A stretch of 64,000 nt of DNA from Azorhizobium oxalatiphilum (GTDB lineage Bacteria; Pseudomonadota; Alphaproteobacteria; Rhizobiales; Xanthobacteraceae), in NCBI RefSeq assembly GCF_014635325.1, contig NZ_BMCT01000008.1:186001-250000 (forward strand), written 5' to 3'. Each line of letters begins with the position of its first letter. Position 1 is the stretch's first letter. The position numbers and the translations under genes were made by a program. Shown here piece by piece: positions 53,544-61,191 of the stretch. A model generated the notes under the pieces. The model saw nothing but the letters and a program-made list of their open reading frames with translations. It searched no databases and was not told where the DNA came from.

Positions 53544-54413
53544 GTGTCCCTCGCGCAATTCCTCACTGTCAGGCTGCACAACGCCCTCAACCCTTGGCAA
53601 GCCGCCGCGCGCAAGGGGAGGATGCGGGACCATGCGCTGACGGGTGTGGCGCAGGTGCCGGCGGTGCCAGTTCAGGTCGGGCCGCTGGCGACATGCAGCG
53701 ATCCCACCTGCGGGTTGTTCGCTGCCGATGCCCGCCGTTTCCATGCCGACAGCGTCCCGCCCACGGGCCTGCGCCGCTGGAGTGGCAGCACCGCAATGAT
53801 GCTGGACCTCGCCCTGTATCCATCGGCCGACACCTATGTGAAGGCGGTCTCGAAGCGCTCGCGCGGCAATGTCCCCCGCGCGGCGAAGAAGGCGGCCCGC
53901 CTCGGCATCACCTGCGCGCGGATCAATCCCGATGGTCATGTGGCGAGCCTTGCCGCCATCCGCGGCTCCAAGCGCTTCCGCTCCGGCGGTCCGGTGCTGG
54001 CGGCCTGGTTCGGCGGCCGGGCGCCGGGCGAGGATACATGCGTGGCGCCCGAGGCTCCGGCCTGCCCGGACCACTGGACGCTGGTCTGGGGCGCCTTTCT
54101 GGAGACTTCGGGCGGCCCGCGCCTCATCGCCTATCTGGCGCTGCGGCGGGTGGGGGATCTCTGCCGCACCTTCGATCTCATGGCGCACGGCGACCATCTG
54201 GGCACCGGCGTGATGAAGCTGCTGTTTCTGGAGGTGGCGCGCTGGCTGCTGGAGCGGCAGGACCGCGAAGCCCAGGGGGTGCGCTGGCTGATGTATGGCG
54301 CCATGGAGCATGGCGCGCCCGGCCTGCACGAATGGAAGCGCCTGCTGTGCTTCACGCCCGCGCACCTGCTGTTCGAGGATGTGCCCGCCGCGCCGCCGTC
54401 CCGGGCGGCGTGA
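53544..54413 (+). CDS. Unrecognised protein with acyltransferase (GNAT/FemAB-like) features
   Basis: About 289 residues, family not recognised. SADTYVKAVSKRSRGNVPRAAKKAARLGITC resembles the opening of FemAB/peptidyl acyltransferase domains, and TLVWGAFLETSGGPRLIAYLALRRVGDLCRTFDLMAHGDHLGTGVMKLLFLEVARWLL resembles the GNAT acetyl-CoA-binding half. The start is uncertain: GTG 53544, GTG 53511 and ATG 53472 are possible, none with a strong ribosome site. Convergent with the SDR gene at 54426, 12 bp apart, and alone in its orientation. Confidence 0.5.
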   Translation: MSLAQFLTVRLHNALNPWQAAARKGRMRDHALTGVAQVPAVPVQVGPLATCSDPTCGLFAADARRFHADSVPPTGLRRWSGSTAMMLDLALYPSADTYVKAVSKRSRGNVPRAAKKAARLGITCARINPDGHVASLAAIRGSKRFRSGGPVLAAWFGGRAPGEDTCVAPEAPACPDHWTLVWGAFLETSGGPRLIAYLALRRVGDLCRTFDLMAHGDHLGTGVMKLLFLEVARWLLERQDREAQGVRWLMYGAMEHGAPGLHEWKRLLCFTPAHLLFEDVPAAPPSRAA

Positions 54414-54425
54414 CGGGCGGGACGC

Positions 54426-55190
54426 TCACAGGCCGATCAGGCCGCCGGCCACGAAACCGCCGTCCACCGCGATGGTCTGGCCGGTGACGAAGCTGGACTT
54501 GGTCTCGTCCAGCAGGAAGGCGATGGCGCCGGACACTTCGGAAGGGTCCGCATAGCGCTTCATGGGCACGGTCTTCATCCAGCCGGCTCTCGCCTCGTCC
54601 GTGTGCATGGCCTTGACCAGCGGGGTCTCGATGGGGCCGGGAGAGATGGCGTTGACGCGGATTTTTTCCGGCGCCAGTTCCACCGCGAGGATCTGGGTCA
54701 GCATGATCACGCCGGCCTTGGACGAGCCATAGGCGGCGCGGCCGAGATTGCCGCGCATGCCCGAGACCGAGGAGATGTTGACGATGGAGCCGCCGCCATG
54801 GGCCTTCATGGCCTTGGCCGCCTCACGGGCGATGAGGAAGGTGCCGACGAGGTTCACGTCGAGGATTTTGCGGAAGAAATCGGCGGAGGTTTCCAGCGCC
54901 GGCAGATCCTTGCCGATGCCGGCCGAATTCACCACGCCCCACAGCGGGCCGAAATCCCTGTCCACCTCGGCCACGGCCTTCACCACGGCGGCTTCGTCGG
55001 ACACGTCCACCTGCAGGAAGCGCACCTTGTCGCCATGGCCGGCGAGCCTGGCCTTCGCGCTCTCGATGCTGGCGGGCACCACGTCGGCCGCCGCGACGGT
55101 CCAGCCGTCCGCCAGCAGACCCTCCACCAGCGCGAGGCCGATGCCTGAGGCGCCGCCGGTGACGATCACGCTTCCCTTGTCCTTGGACAT
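54426..55190 (-). CDS. SDR-family oxidoreductase
   Basis: 254-residue short-chain dehydrogenase: VIVTGGASGIGLALVEGLLADG, LWGVVNSAGIGKD, NISSVSGMRGNLGRAAYGSSKAGVIMLTQ (Ser, Tyr, Lys), INAISPGPIETPLVKAM, and C-terminal SSFVTGQTIAVDGGFVAGG. On the same strand as the IclR-led operon, 132 bp after the second PPC gene, so it may be part of the same degradative pathway as a beta-hydroxyacyl-type dehydrogenase. Confidence 0.88.
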   Translation of the reverse strand: MSKDKGSVIVTGGASGIGLALVEGLLADGWTVAAADVVPASIESAKARLAGHGDKVRFLQVDVSDEAAVVKAVAEVDRDFGPLWGVVNSAGIGKDLPALETSADFFRKILDVNLVGTFLIAREAAKAMKAHGGGSIVNISSVSGMRGNLGRAAYGSSKAGVIMLTQILAVELAPEKIRVNAISPGPIETPLVKAMHTDEARAGWMKTVPMKRYADPSEVSGAIAFLLDETKSSFVTGQTIAVDGGFVAGGLIGL

Positions 55191-55322
55191 ATCCTTCTCC
55201 CTCGATCGGGCCTTCGGCCCTGATTCACTGTGCCGTCCGTAAATCCTGTTGCCCGGACGGCCGAAAGGCTCCGGCCTCCCGTCGCGGGTGGCCGGTCTGG
55301 TATCTCGCGACTGAGTGGAGCG

Positions 55323-55754
55323 TCAGTTCGGTGCGGCGTCCGCGAGCCACTCCTCGAGGGTGATCTCGAAGGTGATGCACACCGGGTTGCGCCCGGCGGC
55401 GAAGCGTCCCGCGAAAATCTTGCCCTCGGGATCGGCCACCGTGCCGGACAGCTGCGCGCGCGGCGCGCCATCCACGGTGCGGACCTCGCCCATCAGGGTC
55501 AGCATCTCGACGGCCGGTCCCGGCACGTCGATGCGGGCGCCCGTGTGCAGCTCAAGGCAGCACTGGCTGAGGCTGCCGAGGCTGCCGCGCACCACGGCGT
55601 CGGCAAATCCGTGCTGGAGGCAAAGCTTCTCCACCGTCTGCACGAGGTCTTCATTGGGACGCACGCGGGCATAGAGAATGCGCCCGGTCTGGCCGCTCTC
55701 GGGCGGGGCTACATCACTCTCCGGGGATACGGCATCCTGAGGATCAGCCTGCAT
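55323..55754 (-). CDS. PPC/DUF296 domain protein, degenerate partner
   Basis: 143-residue PPC (DUF296) fold protein: RILYARVRPNEDLVQTVEKLCLQHGFADAVVRGSLGSLSQCCLEL, then MLTLMGEVRTVDG...AQLSGTVADPEGKIFAGRFAAGRNPVCITFEITLEEWL. The histidine cluster and Gly-Gly-His of functional members (present in the upstream gene as HCHALL and GGHIM) are replaced here by AQLSG and AGRF. Its start lies in the last bases of the upstream PPC gene (11-bp overlap). Confidence 0.8.
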   Translation of the reverse strand: MQADPQDAVSPESDVAPPESGQTGRILYARVRPNEDLVQTVEKLCLQHGFADAVVRGSLGSLSQCCLELHTGARIDVPGPAVEMLTLMGEVRTVDGAPRAQLSGTVADPEGKIFAGRFAAGRNPVCITFEITLEEWLADAAPN

Positions 55755-56310
55755 GGGGGGCTCCGGGGAAGGGGCCGTCTTCGGCCGGGTGGAACAGCGA
55801 CATGATGGTTTCGGGGTCGTAGCGCTGGCGGATCGCTTCCCCGGCAAAGGCACGGGCGAACACCACCGGCGGCACCGCGCCGACAATGCTCTCACCCGGC
55901 ATGATGTGGCCGCCGAACAGTTCGCCGTCCGGCTTCGACAGCAGCGCATGGCAATGCACCATGGGCCGGCCCTTCACATCGAGCCCCAGCGTGGCGCTGG
56001 CGCCGATGAGGCCGATGGGCCCGCCCATGCGCTCGGGGTCCGTATAGCCGGCCACCTGCGGCTTTCCGGGGCGGGGCGCCGCGAGGCAGTAATCCACGCG
56101 GGAGAAGGTGCCGCCGGTCAGCGTCAGCGCCGCCGCCGAGACGTTCGCTGCCTTCATGGCATTGAAGATGCCGTCGAACAGCGAGCGTCCGGGGATGAGC
56201 GAGAAGCGGAAGGCGCGGGCCTTCTCGCAGGAGAGGCTGTCCCACCGCCGGGCCGCGACCGGCCCGGGGTGCTTGAGAAGTCGTACGGGTACGTCGCCGG
56301 GAGGGCTCAT
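55744..56310 (-). CDS. PPC/DUF296 domain protein with conserved His cluster
   Basis: 188-residue PPC-domain protein in a catabolic operon. FRFSLIPGRSLFDGIFNAMKAANVSAAALTLTGGTFSRVDYCLA, PIGLIGASATLGLDVKGRPMVHCHALLSKPDGELFGGHIMPGESIVGAVPPVVFARAFAGEAI; the HCH and GGH motifs are those expected to bind metal. PPC proteins are trimeric; plant relatives carry AT-hooks, but none is present here and a metabolic role is more likely. Overlaps the CoA-ligase gene by four bases. Confidence 0.82.
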   Translation of the reverse strand: MSPPGDVPVRLLKHPGPVAARRWDSLSCEKARAFRFSLIPGRSLFDGIFNAMKAANVSAAALTLTGGTFSRVDYCLAAPRPGKPQVAGYTDPERMGGPIGLIGASATLGLDVKGRPMVHCHALLSKPDGELFGGHIMPGESIVGAVPPVVFARAFAGEAIRQRYDPETIMSLFHPAEDGPFPGAPHAG

Positions 56311-57944
56311 GCGGACTTCTCCATCTGCTTGTCGAGGGGAAGCAGGCCGCGTTCCTCAAGCGCCTCGCGCACCATCTTCTTGGTGATCTTGCCGTAGGCG
56401 GACTTGGGCAGCGCGTCCCAGAAGAACACGCGCTTGGGCAGCTTGTAGCGGGAGACCTTGCCATCGAGGAAGGCGGCGATCTCGGCCTCGTTCACCTGCG
56501 CGCCCTCGCGGGCCACGCAGACCGCGACGCCCACCTCGCCCCACATGGGGTCCGGCACGCCGAGGATGGCCACTTCCACCAGCGCGGGATGGGCGAGCAG
56601 CTTCTCCTCCACCTCACGCGGATACACGTTCGAGCCGCCGGAGATGTACATGTCCGAGGCGCGGCCGGTGATGTAGAAGAAACCCTGCTCGTCCATGTGG
56701 CCGAGGTCGCCGGTGCGGAACCAGCCGTTGCGGAACGACTTGGCGTTGGCTTCCGGGTTCTCGTAATAGCCCGCGAACACCGCCGGGCCGCAGACGCACA
56801 GCTCGCCGGTTTCGAACGGGGCGACCTCGTTGCCGGAATCGTCCTGGATCTGGACCTGCATGCCGGTACGTTCGAAGCCGCAGGTACCCACCTTCACATG
56901 CGGGCCGTCGTCGGGCTCATGCAAAGCCGGGGGCAGCACGGTGATGTTGCCGGTGACTTCGCCAAGGCCGAAATACTGCACCAGAACCTTGCCGAGCGTA
57001 TTGAGCGCGCGCTTCTGATCCTCGCGATACATGGGCGCGCCGGCATAGATGACATAGCGCAGCGAAGAGCGGTCGAACTGGTTCACCGAGGGGTGCTCGA
57101 CCAGCATCTTGGTGATGGTCGGCACGGTGAAGATGTTCGTCACCTTCCACTTTTCCACCAGCCCCCACACCTCGGCCACGTCGAAACGCTCGGAGGGCGG
57201 CAGGATGGTCTTCACCGCGCGGGCGGTCTGCACCAGCTGGTGGATGCCGGCGCCGTGCGAGAGCGGCGCCACCACCACCGAAGCGTCGTTCTGCGTGGTG
57301 CCCGGCATCAGGTCACACAGATGGTTCGTCACCACGAAGGCCATCTGGCCGTGGGTCAGCACGGCGGCCTTCGGCCGGCCGGTGGTGCCGGAGGTGAAGA
57401 AGAACCAGCAGGGGTCGTCATACTCGACGTCCGCCGCAGGCGCAGTGGTGCCGAGATGGGCGGCAACGAGGGCGTCGTAATCCTCGCCGAAGGGGGCGTT
57501 GCCGATGCCGATCACCTGCGCGATTGCGGGGCTCTCGGCCTGCGCCACCTTCACATGCTCGGGGAAATCGGCGTGGCAGATCATCAGCGTGGCGCCCGAC
57601 GCCTTGGCGAGATAGGCCACCTCGTCCGGGGTCTGGCGGAAGTTCGTGGGCACCCACACCGCGCCGATGCGGAAGCAGGCGAACATGCTCTCGAACATCT
57701 GCAGGCAGTTCTTGGACTGCACCAGCACGCGATCGCCCTTGGTGACGCCCTTGGCCGTCAGCGCGGCCACCATGGCGTCCACGCGCGTGTCCATGTCCGA
57801 CCAGGTGGTGGTGGCGGCGCCGTGGACGAAGCCGATCTCCTGCGGGAAGCGGCGGGCCGCCTGACGCAGGAAATGGGACAGGTTCATCACCCGGCGGGTG
57901 GCGGGGGCGACCCCGCCTTTCGGTGCCGTGACGGCCACGCTCAT
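56307..57944 (-). CDS. Acyl-CoA synthetase (AMP-dependent ligase)
   Basis: 545-residue ANL-superfamily ligase: P-loop WFFFTSGTTGRPKAAVLTHGQ, YFGLGEVTGNITVLPP (A5-type), GWFRTGDLGHMDEQGFFYITGRASDMYISGGSNVYPREVE, and the C-terminal catalytic Lys in SAYGKITKKMVREAL. Activates a carboxylic acid to its CoA thioester; the acid is not identified. Start overlaps the thiolase stop. Confidence 0.92.
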   Translation of the reverse strand: MSVAVTAPKGGVAPATRRVMNLSHFLRQAARRFPQEIGFVHGAATTTWSDMDTRVDAMVAALTAKGVTKGDRVLVQSKNCLQMFESMFACFRIGAVWVPTNFRQTPDEVAYLAKASGATLMICHADFPEHVKVAQAESPAIAQVIGIGNAPFGEDYDALVAAHLGTTAPAADVEYDDPCWFFFTSGTTGRPKAAVLTHGQMAFVVTNHLCDLMPGTTQNDASVVVAPLSHGAGIHQLVQTARAVKTILPPSERFDVAEVWGLVEKWKVTNIFTVPTITKMLVEHPSVNQFDRSSLRYVIYAGAPMYREDQKRALNTLGKVLVQYFGLGEVTGNITVLPPALHEPDDGPHVKVGTCGFERTGMQVQIQDDSGNEVAPFETGELCVCGPAVFAGYYENPEANAKSFRNGWFRTGDLGHMDEQGFFYITGRASDMYISGGSNVYPREVEEKLLAHPALVEVAILGVPDPMWGEVGVAVCVAREGAQVNEAEIAAFLDGKVSRYKLPKRVFFWDALPKSAYGKITKKMVREALEERGLLPLDKQMEKSA

Positions 57945-59110
57945 TTCAGACGCTCCAGGATCGAGACGTAGTTGGCGACCGCAGCGCCGCCCATGTTGAA
58001 GATGCCCGCGACGGAGGCATCCTTGATCTGCATGTCGCCGGCCTCGCCCATGAGCTGCATGGAGGAGAGCACGTGCATGGAGACGCCGGTGGCGCCGATG
58101 GGATGGCCCTTGGATTTCAGGCCGCCCGACGGATTGACCGGCAGGCGCCCGTCCTTCCGGGTGATGCCTTCGCGCACCACCTTGTAGCCCTCGCCGGGCT
58201 TCGCCAGGCCCATGATCTCGTATTCGATCAGCTCGGCGACGGTGAAGCAGTCATGGGTCTCGACGAAATCGAGATCGTTGAGGGTCATCTCGGCATCGGC
58301 GAGCGAGGTCGCCCAGGCGCGGCGGCCGCCCTCGAACGCCGTGGGATCGCGGCGCGACATGGGCAGGATGTCGTTGCGGTGGGTGCGGGCGCGGAAGGCG
58401 ATGGCGCGCTGGAGATCGCGGGCGATCTCCTCGTCCGCCAGCACGAGGGCGGCGGCGCCGTCGGAGACCAGCGAACAGTCCGTGCGGCGCAGGGGGCCGG
58501 CCACCAGCGGGTTCTTCTCCGACACCGTGTTGCAGAACTCGAAGCCGAGATCCTTGCGCATCTGCGCGAAGGGGTTCGAGACGCCGTTGTGGTGGTTCTT
58601 GGCGGCGATCATGGCCAGCTCTTCCGAGCGGTCGCCATAACGCTGGAAATAGTTCTGCGCGATGCGGCCGAACTGGCCCGCGAAGCCGCCCTCGATGTCC
58701 GCCTCTTCCTTGCGGTAGGAGGCGTTGAGCAGGATGTCACCAACCTCGGAGGTGGGCTTGGCGGTCATCTTCTCGGCGCCCACCACGAGGGCGATGCGGC
58801 CGCGGCCGCTCTCGATGAAGTCGAGCGCGGTGTAGATGGCGGCGGAGCCGGTGGCGCAGGCGTTTTCCACGCGCATGGCCGGCACATAGGTGAGGCGCTC
58901 GTCGGCGAGCGCCACCAGCGCGCCCTGGAAGTCCTGCTTCTGGAAGCCGGAATTCATGACGCCGACGAAGATGCCGTCCACCTTGTCGGGGGAGACGCCG
59001 GCATGCTCCAGCGCGGCGCCGGAGACACGGGCCATCAGGCTCTCGGTGTCGGGATCTTCGAGCTTGCCGAAGGGGGTATGGGCGTATCCTACGATGCAGG
59101 CGCGTGTCAT
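57941..59110 (-). CDS. SCP-x-type thiolase / acetyl-CoA acyltransferase
   Basis: 389-residue thiolase of the nonspecific lipid-transfer (SCP2) branch: nucleophile Cys in ENACATGSAAIYTAL, FVETHDCFTVAELIEYE, and the C-terminal VNPSGGLKSKGHPIGATGVSMH with the catalytic His. ACIVGYAHTPFG N-terminus. Cleaves 3-ketoacyl-CoA. ATG 59110 sits on the stop codon of the IclR gene (ATGA). Confidence 0.92.
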   Translation of the reverse strand: MTRACIVGYAHTPFGKLEDPDTESLMARVSGAALEHAGVSPDKVDGIFVGVMNSGFQKQDFQGALVALADERLTYVPAMRVENACATGSAAIYTALDFIESGRGRIALVVGAEKMTAKPTSEVGDILLNASYRKEEADIEGGFAGQFGRIAQNYFQRYGDRSEELAMIAAKNHHNGVSNPFAQMRKDLGFEFCNTVSEKNPLVAGPLRRTDCSLVSDGAAALVLADEEIARDLQRAIAFRARTHRNDILPMSRRDPTAFEGGRRAWATSLADAEMTLNDLDFVETHDCFTVAELIEYEIMGLAKPGEGYKVVREGITRKDGRLPVNPSGGLKSKGHPIGATGVSMHVLSSMQLMGEAGDMQIKDASVAGIFNMGGAAVANYVSILERLK

Positions 59111-59997
59111 GTCTTCACCTTCATGGCGGTGCGCGTCGCGGCGAGGCGGGCGCGGGGTGAGTTGGACGGTACGTCGGGACGCGAAGAGGGGCGGCGCAGC
59201 GCCGCCTCCAGAAGCTGCGCCTCGCGGCGCAGGATGGGAACCAGCTCCTGCCGCCGCTCGTCGCCGAGGCGGCTTTCGATGGCGGCGATGGAGAGGGCGC
59301 CGGCGGGGGTGCCGTCGGGGCCCATGACGGGCACGCCGATACCCCACGAGCCGGGCATCAGTATGCCCGGATTGAGCGCATAGCCGCGCTGGCGGGCATC
59401 CGCCACGCAGCCGCGCAGCAGGGCCTCGGAATAGGCCGGATAGTCCTTGATGAGCGCCTGCGTATTGGATGCGAAGATGCGGTCGATCTCCGCGTCCGGC
59501 AGCGCGGCGAGGATGGCGAGGCTACCGGCGCCGATGCCCATGGGGTGGCGATCACCCGCCTTCAGCACATGGGTGCGGATGGGGAAGGGGCCTTCTTCGC
59601 GGTGCAAACAGACCACGTAGCTGTCGCGCGGCACCGAGAGGAAGGCGCAGTCGCCGCTCTCCTGCGCGAGGCGCGTGAGGTTGTCGAGCGAGAGGGCGTG
59701 GATGCCGAAACGTTCGCTCGCCAATGTTCCTAGAACATAGGTCTCGGGTCCGATATGGTACCGCCGCGTCAGCGCATCCTGATCGAGCAGGCCCGAACGG
59801 ACCAGCGCCATCAGGACGCGACGGACGGTCGGCTTGGGGAGGCCGGATCGTGCCACCAGATCGGACAAGCGCATGCCGGGCGTGCCTCCACGGCCCACCA
59901 GCAGCAGCAAGGCGATTGCGCGTTCAATGCTTTGAGTCCCGCCGCCCGACGGGTCGTCGCCGGTCCTGCTCACGTTTTGCTCCCTATGATCCATCAT
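59107..59997 (-). CDS. IclR-family transcriptional regulator
   Basis: 296 residues: winged helix-turn-helix SIERAIALLLLVGRGGTPGMRLSDLVARSGLPKPTVRRVLMALVRSGLL, then a GAF-type effector domain (TLASERFGIHALSLDNLTRLAQESGDCAFLSVPRDSYVVCLHREEGPFPIRTHVLKAGDRHPMGIGAGSLAILAAL). ATG 59997 or 59994. First gene of the thiolase-ligase-PPC operon and divergent from the TRAP genes; it likely controls both. Confidence 0.93.
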   Translation of the reverse strand: MMDHREQNVSRTGDDPSGGGTQSIERAIALLLLVGRGGTPGMRLSDLVARSGLPKPTVRRVLMALVRSGLLDQDALTRRYHIGPETYVLGTLASERFGIHALSLDNLTRLAQESGDCAFLSVPRDSYVVCLHREEGPFPIRTHVLKAGDRHPMGIGAGSLAILAALPDAEIDRIFASNTQALIKDYPAYSEALLRGCVADARQRGYALNPGILMPGSWGIGVPVMGPDGTPAGALSIAAIESRLGDERRQELVPILRREAQLLEAALRRPSSRPDVPSNSPRARLAATRTAMKVKT

Positions 59998-60071
59998 GTG
60001 GACCAATTTTTTTCTTTATCGTCGTCGATAGATTGACGACTGTAGAAGGATGATAGACACCTTGTGCAGAT

Positions 60072-60083
60072 CCCACAAGTGGG
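60072..60083. promoter_or_regulatory. CCCAC-AA-GTGGG palindrome in the IclR/TRAP control region
   Basis: CCCAC-AA-GTGGG, a 10-of-12 symmetric motif 100 bp upstream of dctP; a possible secondary regulator site. Confidence 0.3.
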
Positions 60084-60107
60084 TCAGTATAGGTGACGCA
60101 ATTAAGA

Positions 60108-60124
60108 GGTCCACATCTTGGACC
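60108..60124. promoter_or_regulatory. Putative IclR operator 1
   Basis: GGTCCA-N5-TGGACC, a perfect inverted repeat in the divergent region upstream of the TRAP operon. A lone TGGACC half-site at 59999-60004 lies next to the IclR start. Confidence 0.55.
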
Positions 60125-60137
60125 CATCGAGGAAACA

Positions 60138-60151
60138 GGTCCAAAAGGACC
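60138..60151. promoter_or_regulatory. Putative IclR operator 2
   Basis: GGTCC-AAAA-GGACC, an inverted repeat with the same half-site as the first, about 28 bp from it, just before the dctP ribosome binding site. Confidence 0.5.
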
Positions 60152-60171
60152 AAGCCAGGAGGAGCAGGTTC

Positions 60172-61191
60172 ATGTCTGTGTCTCGTCGCGCCTTGTTGAA
60201 GGCCACTGCCGCCACTGCTGTCACGGGTGCGGTGTTCGCGCCCTTCGTGGCGCGCGCCCAGCAGGCGGAATTCACTTACAAATACGCCAACAACCTGCCC
60301 GATACCCATCCGATGAACGTCCGCGCCCGCGAGATGGCGGCGGCGATCAAGCAGGAGACGAACGGCCGGTTCGAGCTTCAGATCTTCCCCACCAGCCAGC
60401 TGGGTTCCGATACCGATACGCTGAGCCAGCTGCGCTCCGGCGGCGTCGAGTTCTTCACCCTCTCGCCGCTCATCCTCTCCACCCTCGTGCCCAATGCCTC
60501 GCTCTCGGGCATCGGCTTCGCCTTCCCCGACTATGACAGCGTGTGGAAGGCCATGGACGGCGAGCTCGGCGTCTATGTGCGCGGGCAGATCGCCAAGTTC
60601 GGCCTCGTCGCCATGGACAAGATCTGGGACAACGGCTTCCGCCAGACCACCTCGTCCACGCGCCCGATCGCGACCGCCAAGGATCTCGAGGGCTTCAAGA
60701 TCCGCGTGCCGGTCTCCCCGCTGTGGACCTCCATGTACAAGGCCTTCGGCTCGGCTCCCGCCTCCATCAATTTCGCGGAAGTCTATTCGGCGTTGCAGAC
60801 CAAGATCGTGGACGGGCAGGAAAACCCGCTCGCCATCATCGCCACGGCCAAGCTTTACGAAGTACAGAAGTACTGCTCGCTGACCAACCACATGTGGGAC
60901 GGCTTCTGGTTCCTGGCCAATCGCCGCGCCTGGCAGGCCCTGCCGGAAGACATCCGCACCATCGTGGCCAAGAACATCAATGCGGCCGGCGAGAAGGAGC
61001 GGGCGGACGTCGCCAAGCTCAACGCCTCGCTGCAGCAGGAACTGGCCTCCAAGGGCATGGCCTTCAACTCCCCCGACCCTGCCCCCTTCCGCGAGAAGCT
61101 GCGCGCTGCCGGCTTCTATTCGGAATGGAAGGGCAAGTATGGCGATGAAGCCTGGGCCGTCCTCGAGAAGGCGGTCGGAAAGCTGTCGTGA
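60172..61191 (+). CDS. TRAP transporter substrate-binding protein (DctP-like)
   Basis: 339-residue periplasmic binding protein. Tat/Sec-like signal SRRALLKATAATAVTGAVFAPFVARAQ, then the DctP fold: FTYKYANNLPDTHPMNVRAREMAAAIKQETNGRFELQIFPTSQLGSDTDTLSQLRSGGVEF, and GFKIRVPVSPLWTSMYKAFGSAPASINFAEVYSALQTKIVDGQENPLAII with the conserved carboxylate-binding Arg (KIRVP) and Asn. AGGAGGAG lies upstream of ATG 60172 (8 to 15 bases). Captures an organic acid, probably the substrate of the divergent CoA-ligase/thiolase operon. Confidence 0.93.
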   Translation: MSVSRRALLKATAATAVTGAVFAPFVARAQQAEFTYKYANNLPDTHPMNVRAREMAAAIKQETNGRFELQIFPTSQLGSDTDTLSQLRSGGVEFFTLSPLILSTLVPNASLSGIGFAFPDYDSVWKAMDGELGVYVRGQIAKFGLVAMDKIWDNGFRQTTSSTRPIATAKDLEGFKIRVPVSPLWTSMYKAFGSAPASINFAEVYSALQTKIVDGQENPLAIIATAKLYEVQKYCSLTNHMWDGFWFLANRRAWQALPEDIRTIVAKNINAAGEKERADVAKLNASLQQELASKGMAFNSPDPAPFREKLRAAGFYSEWKGKYGDEAWAVLEKAVGKLS

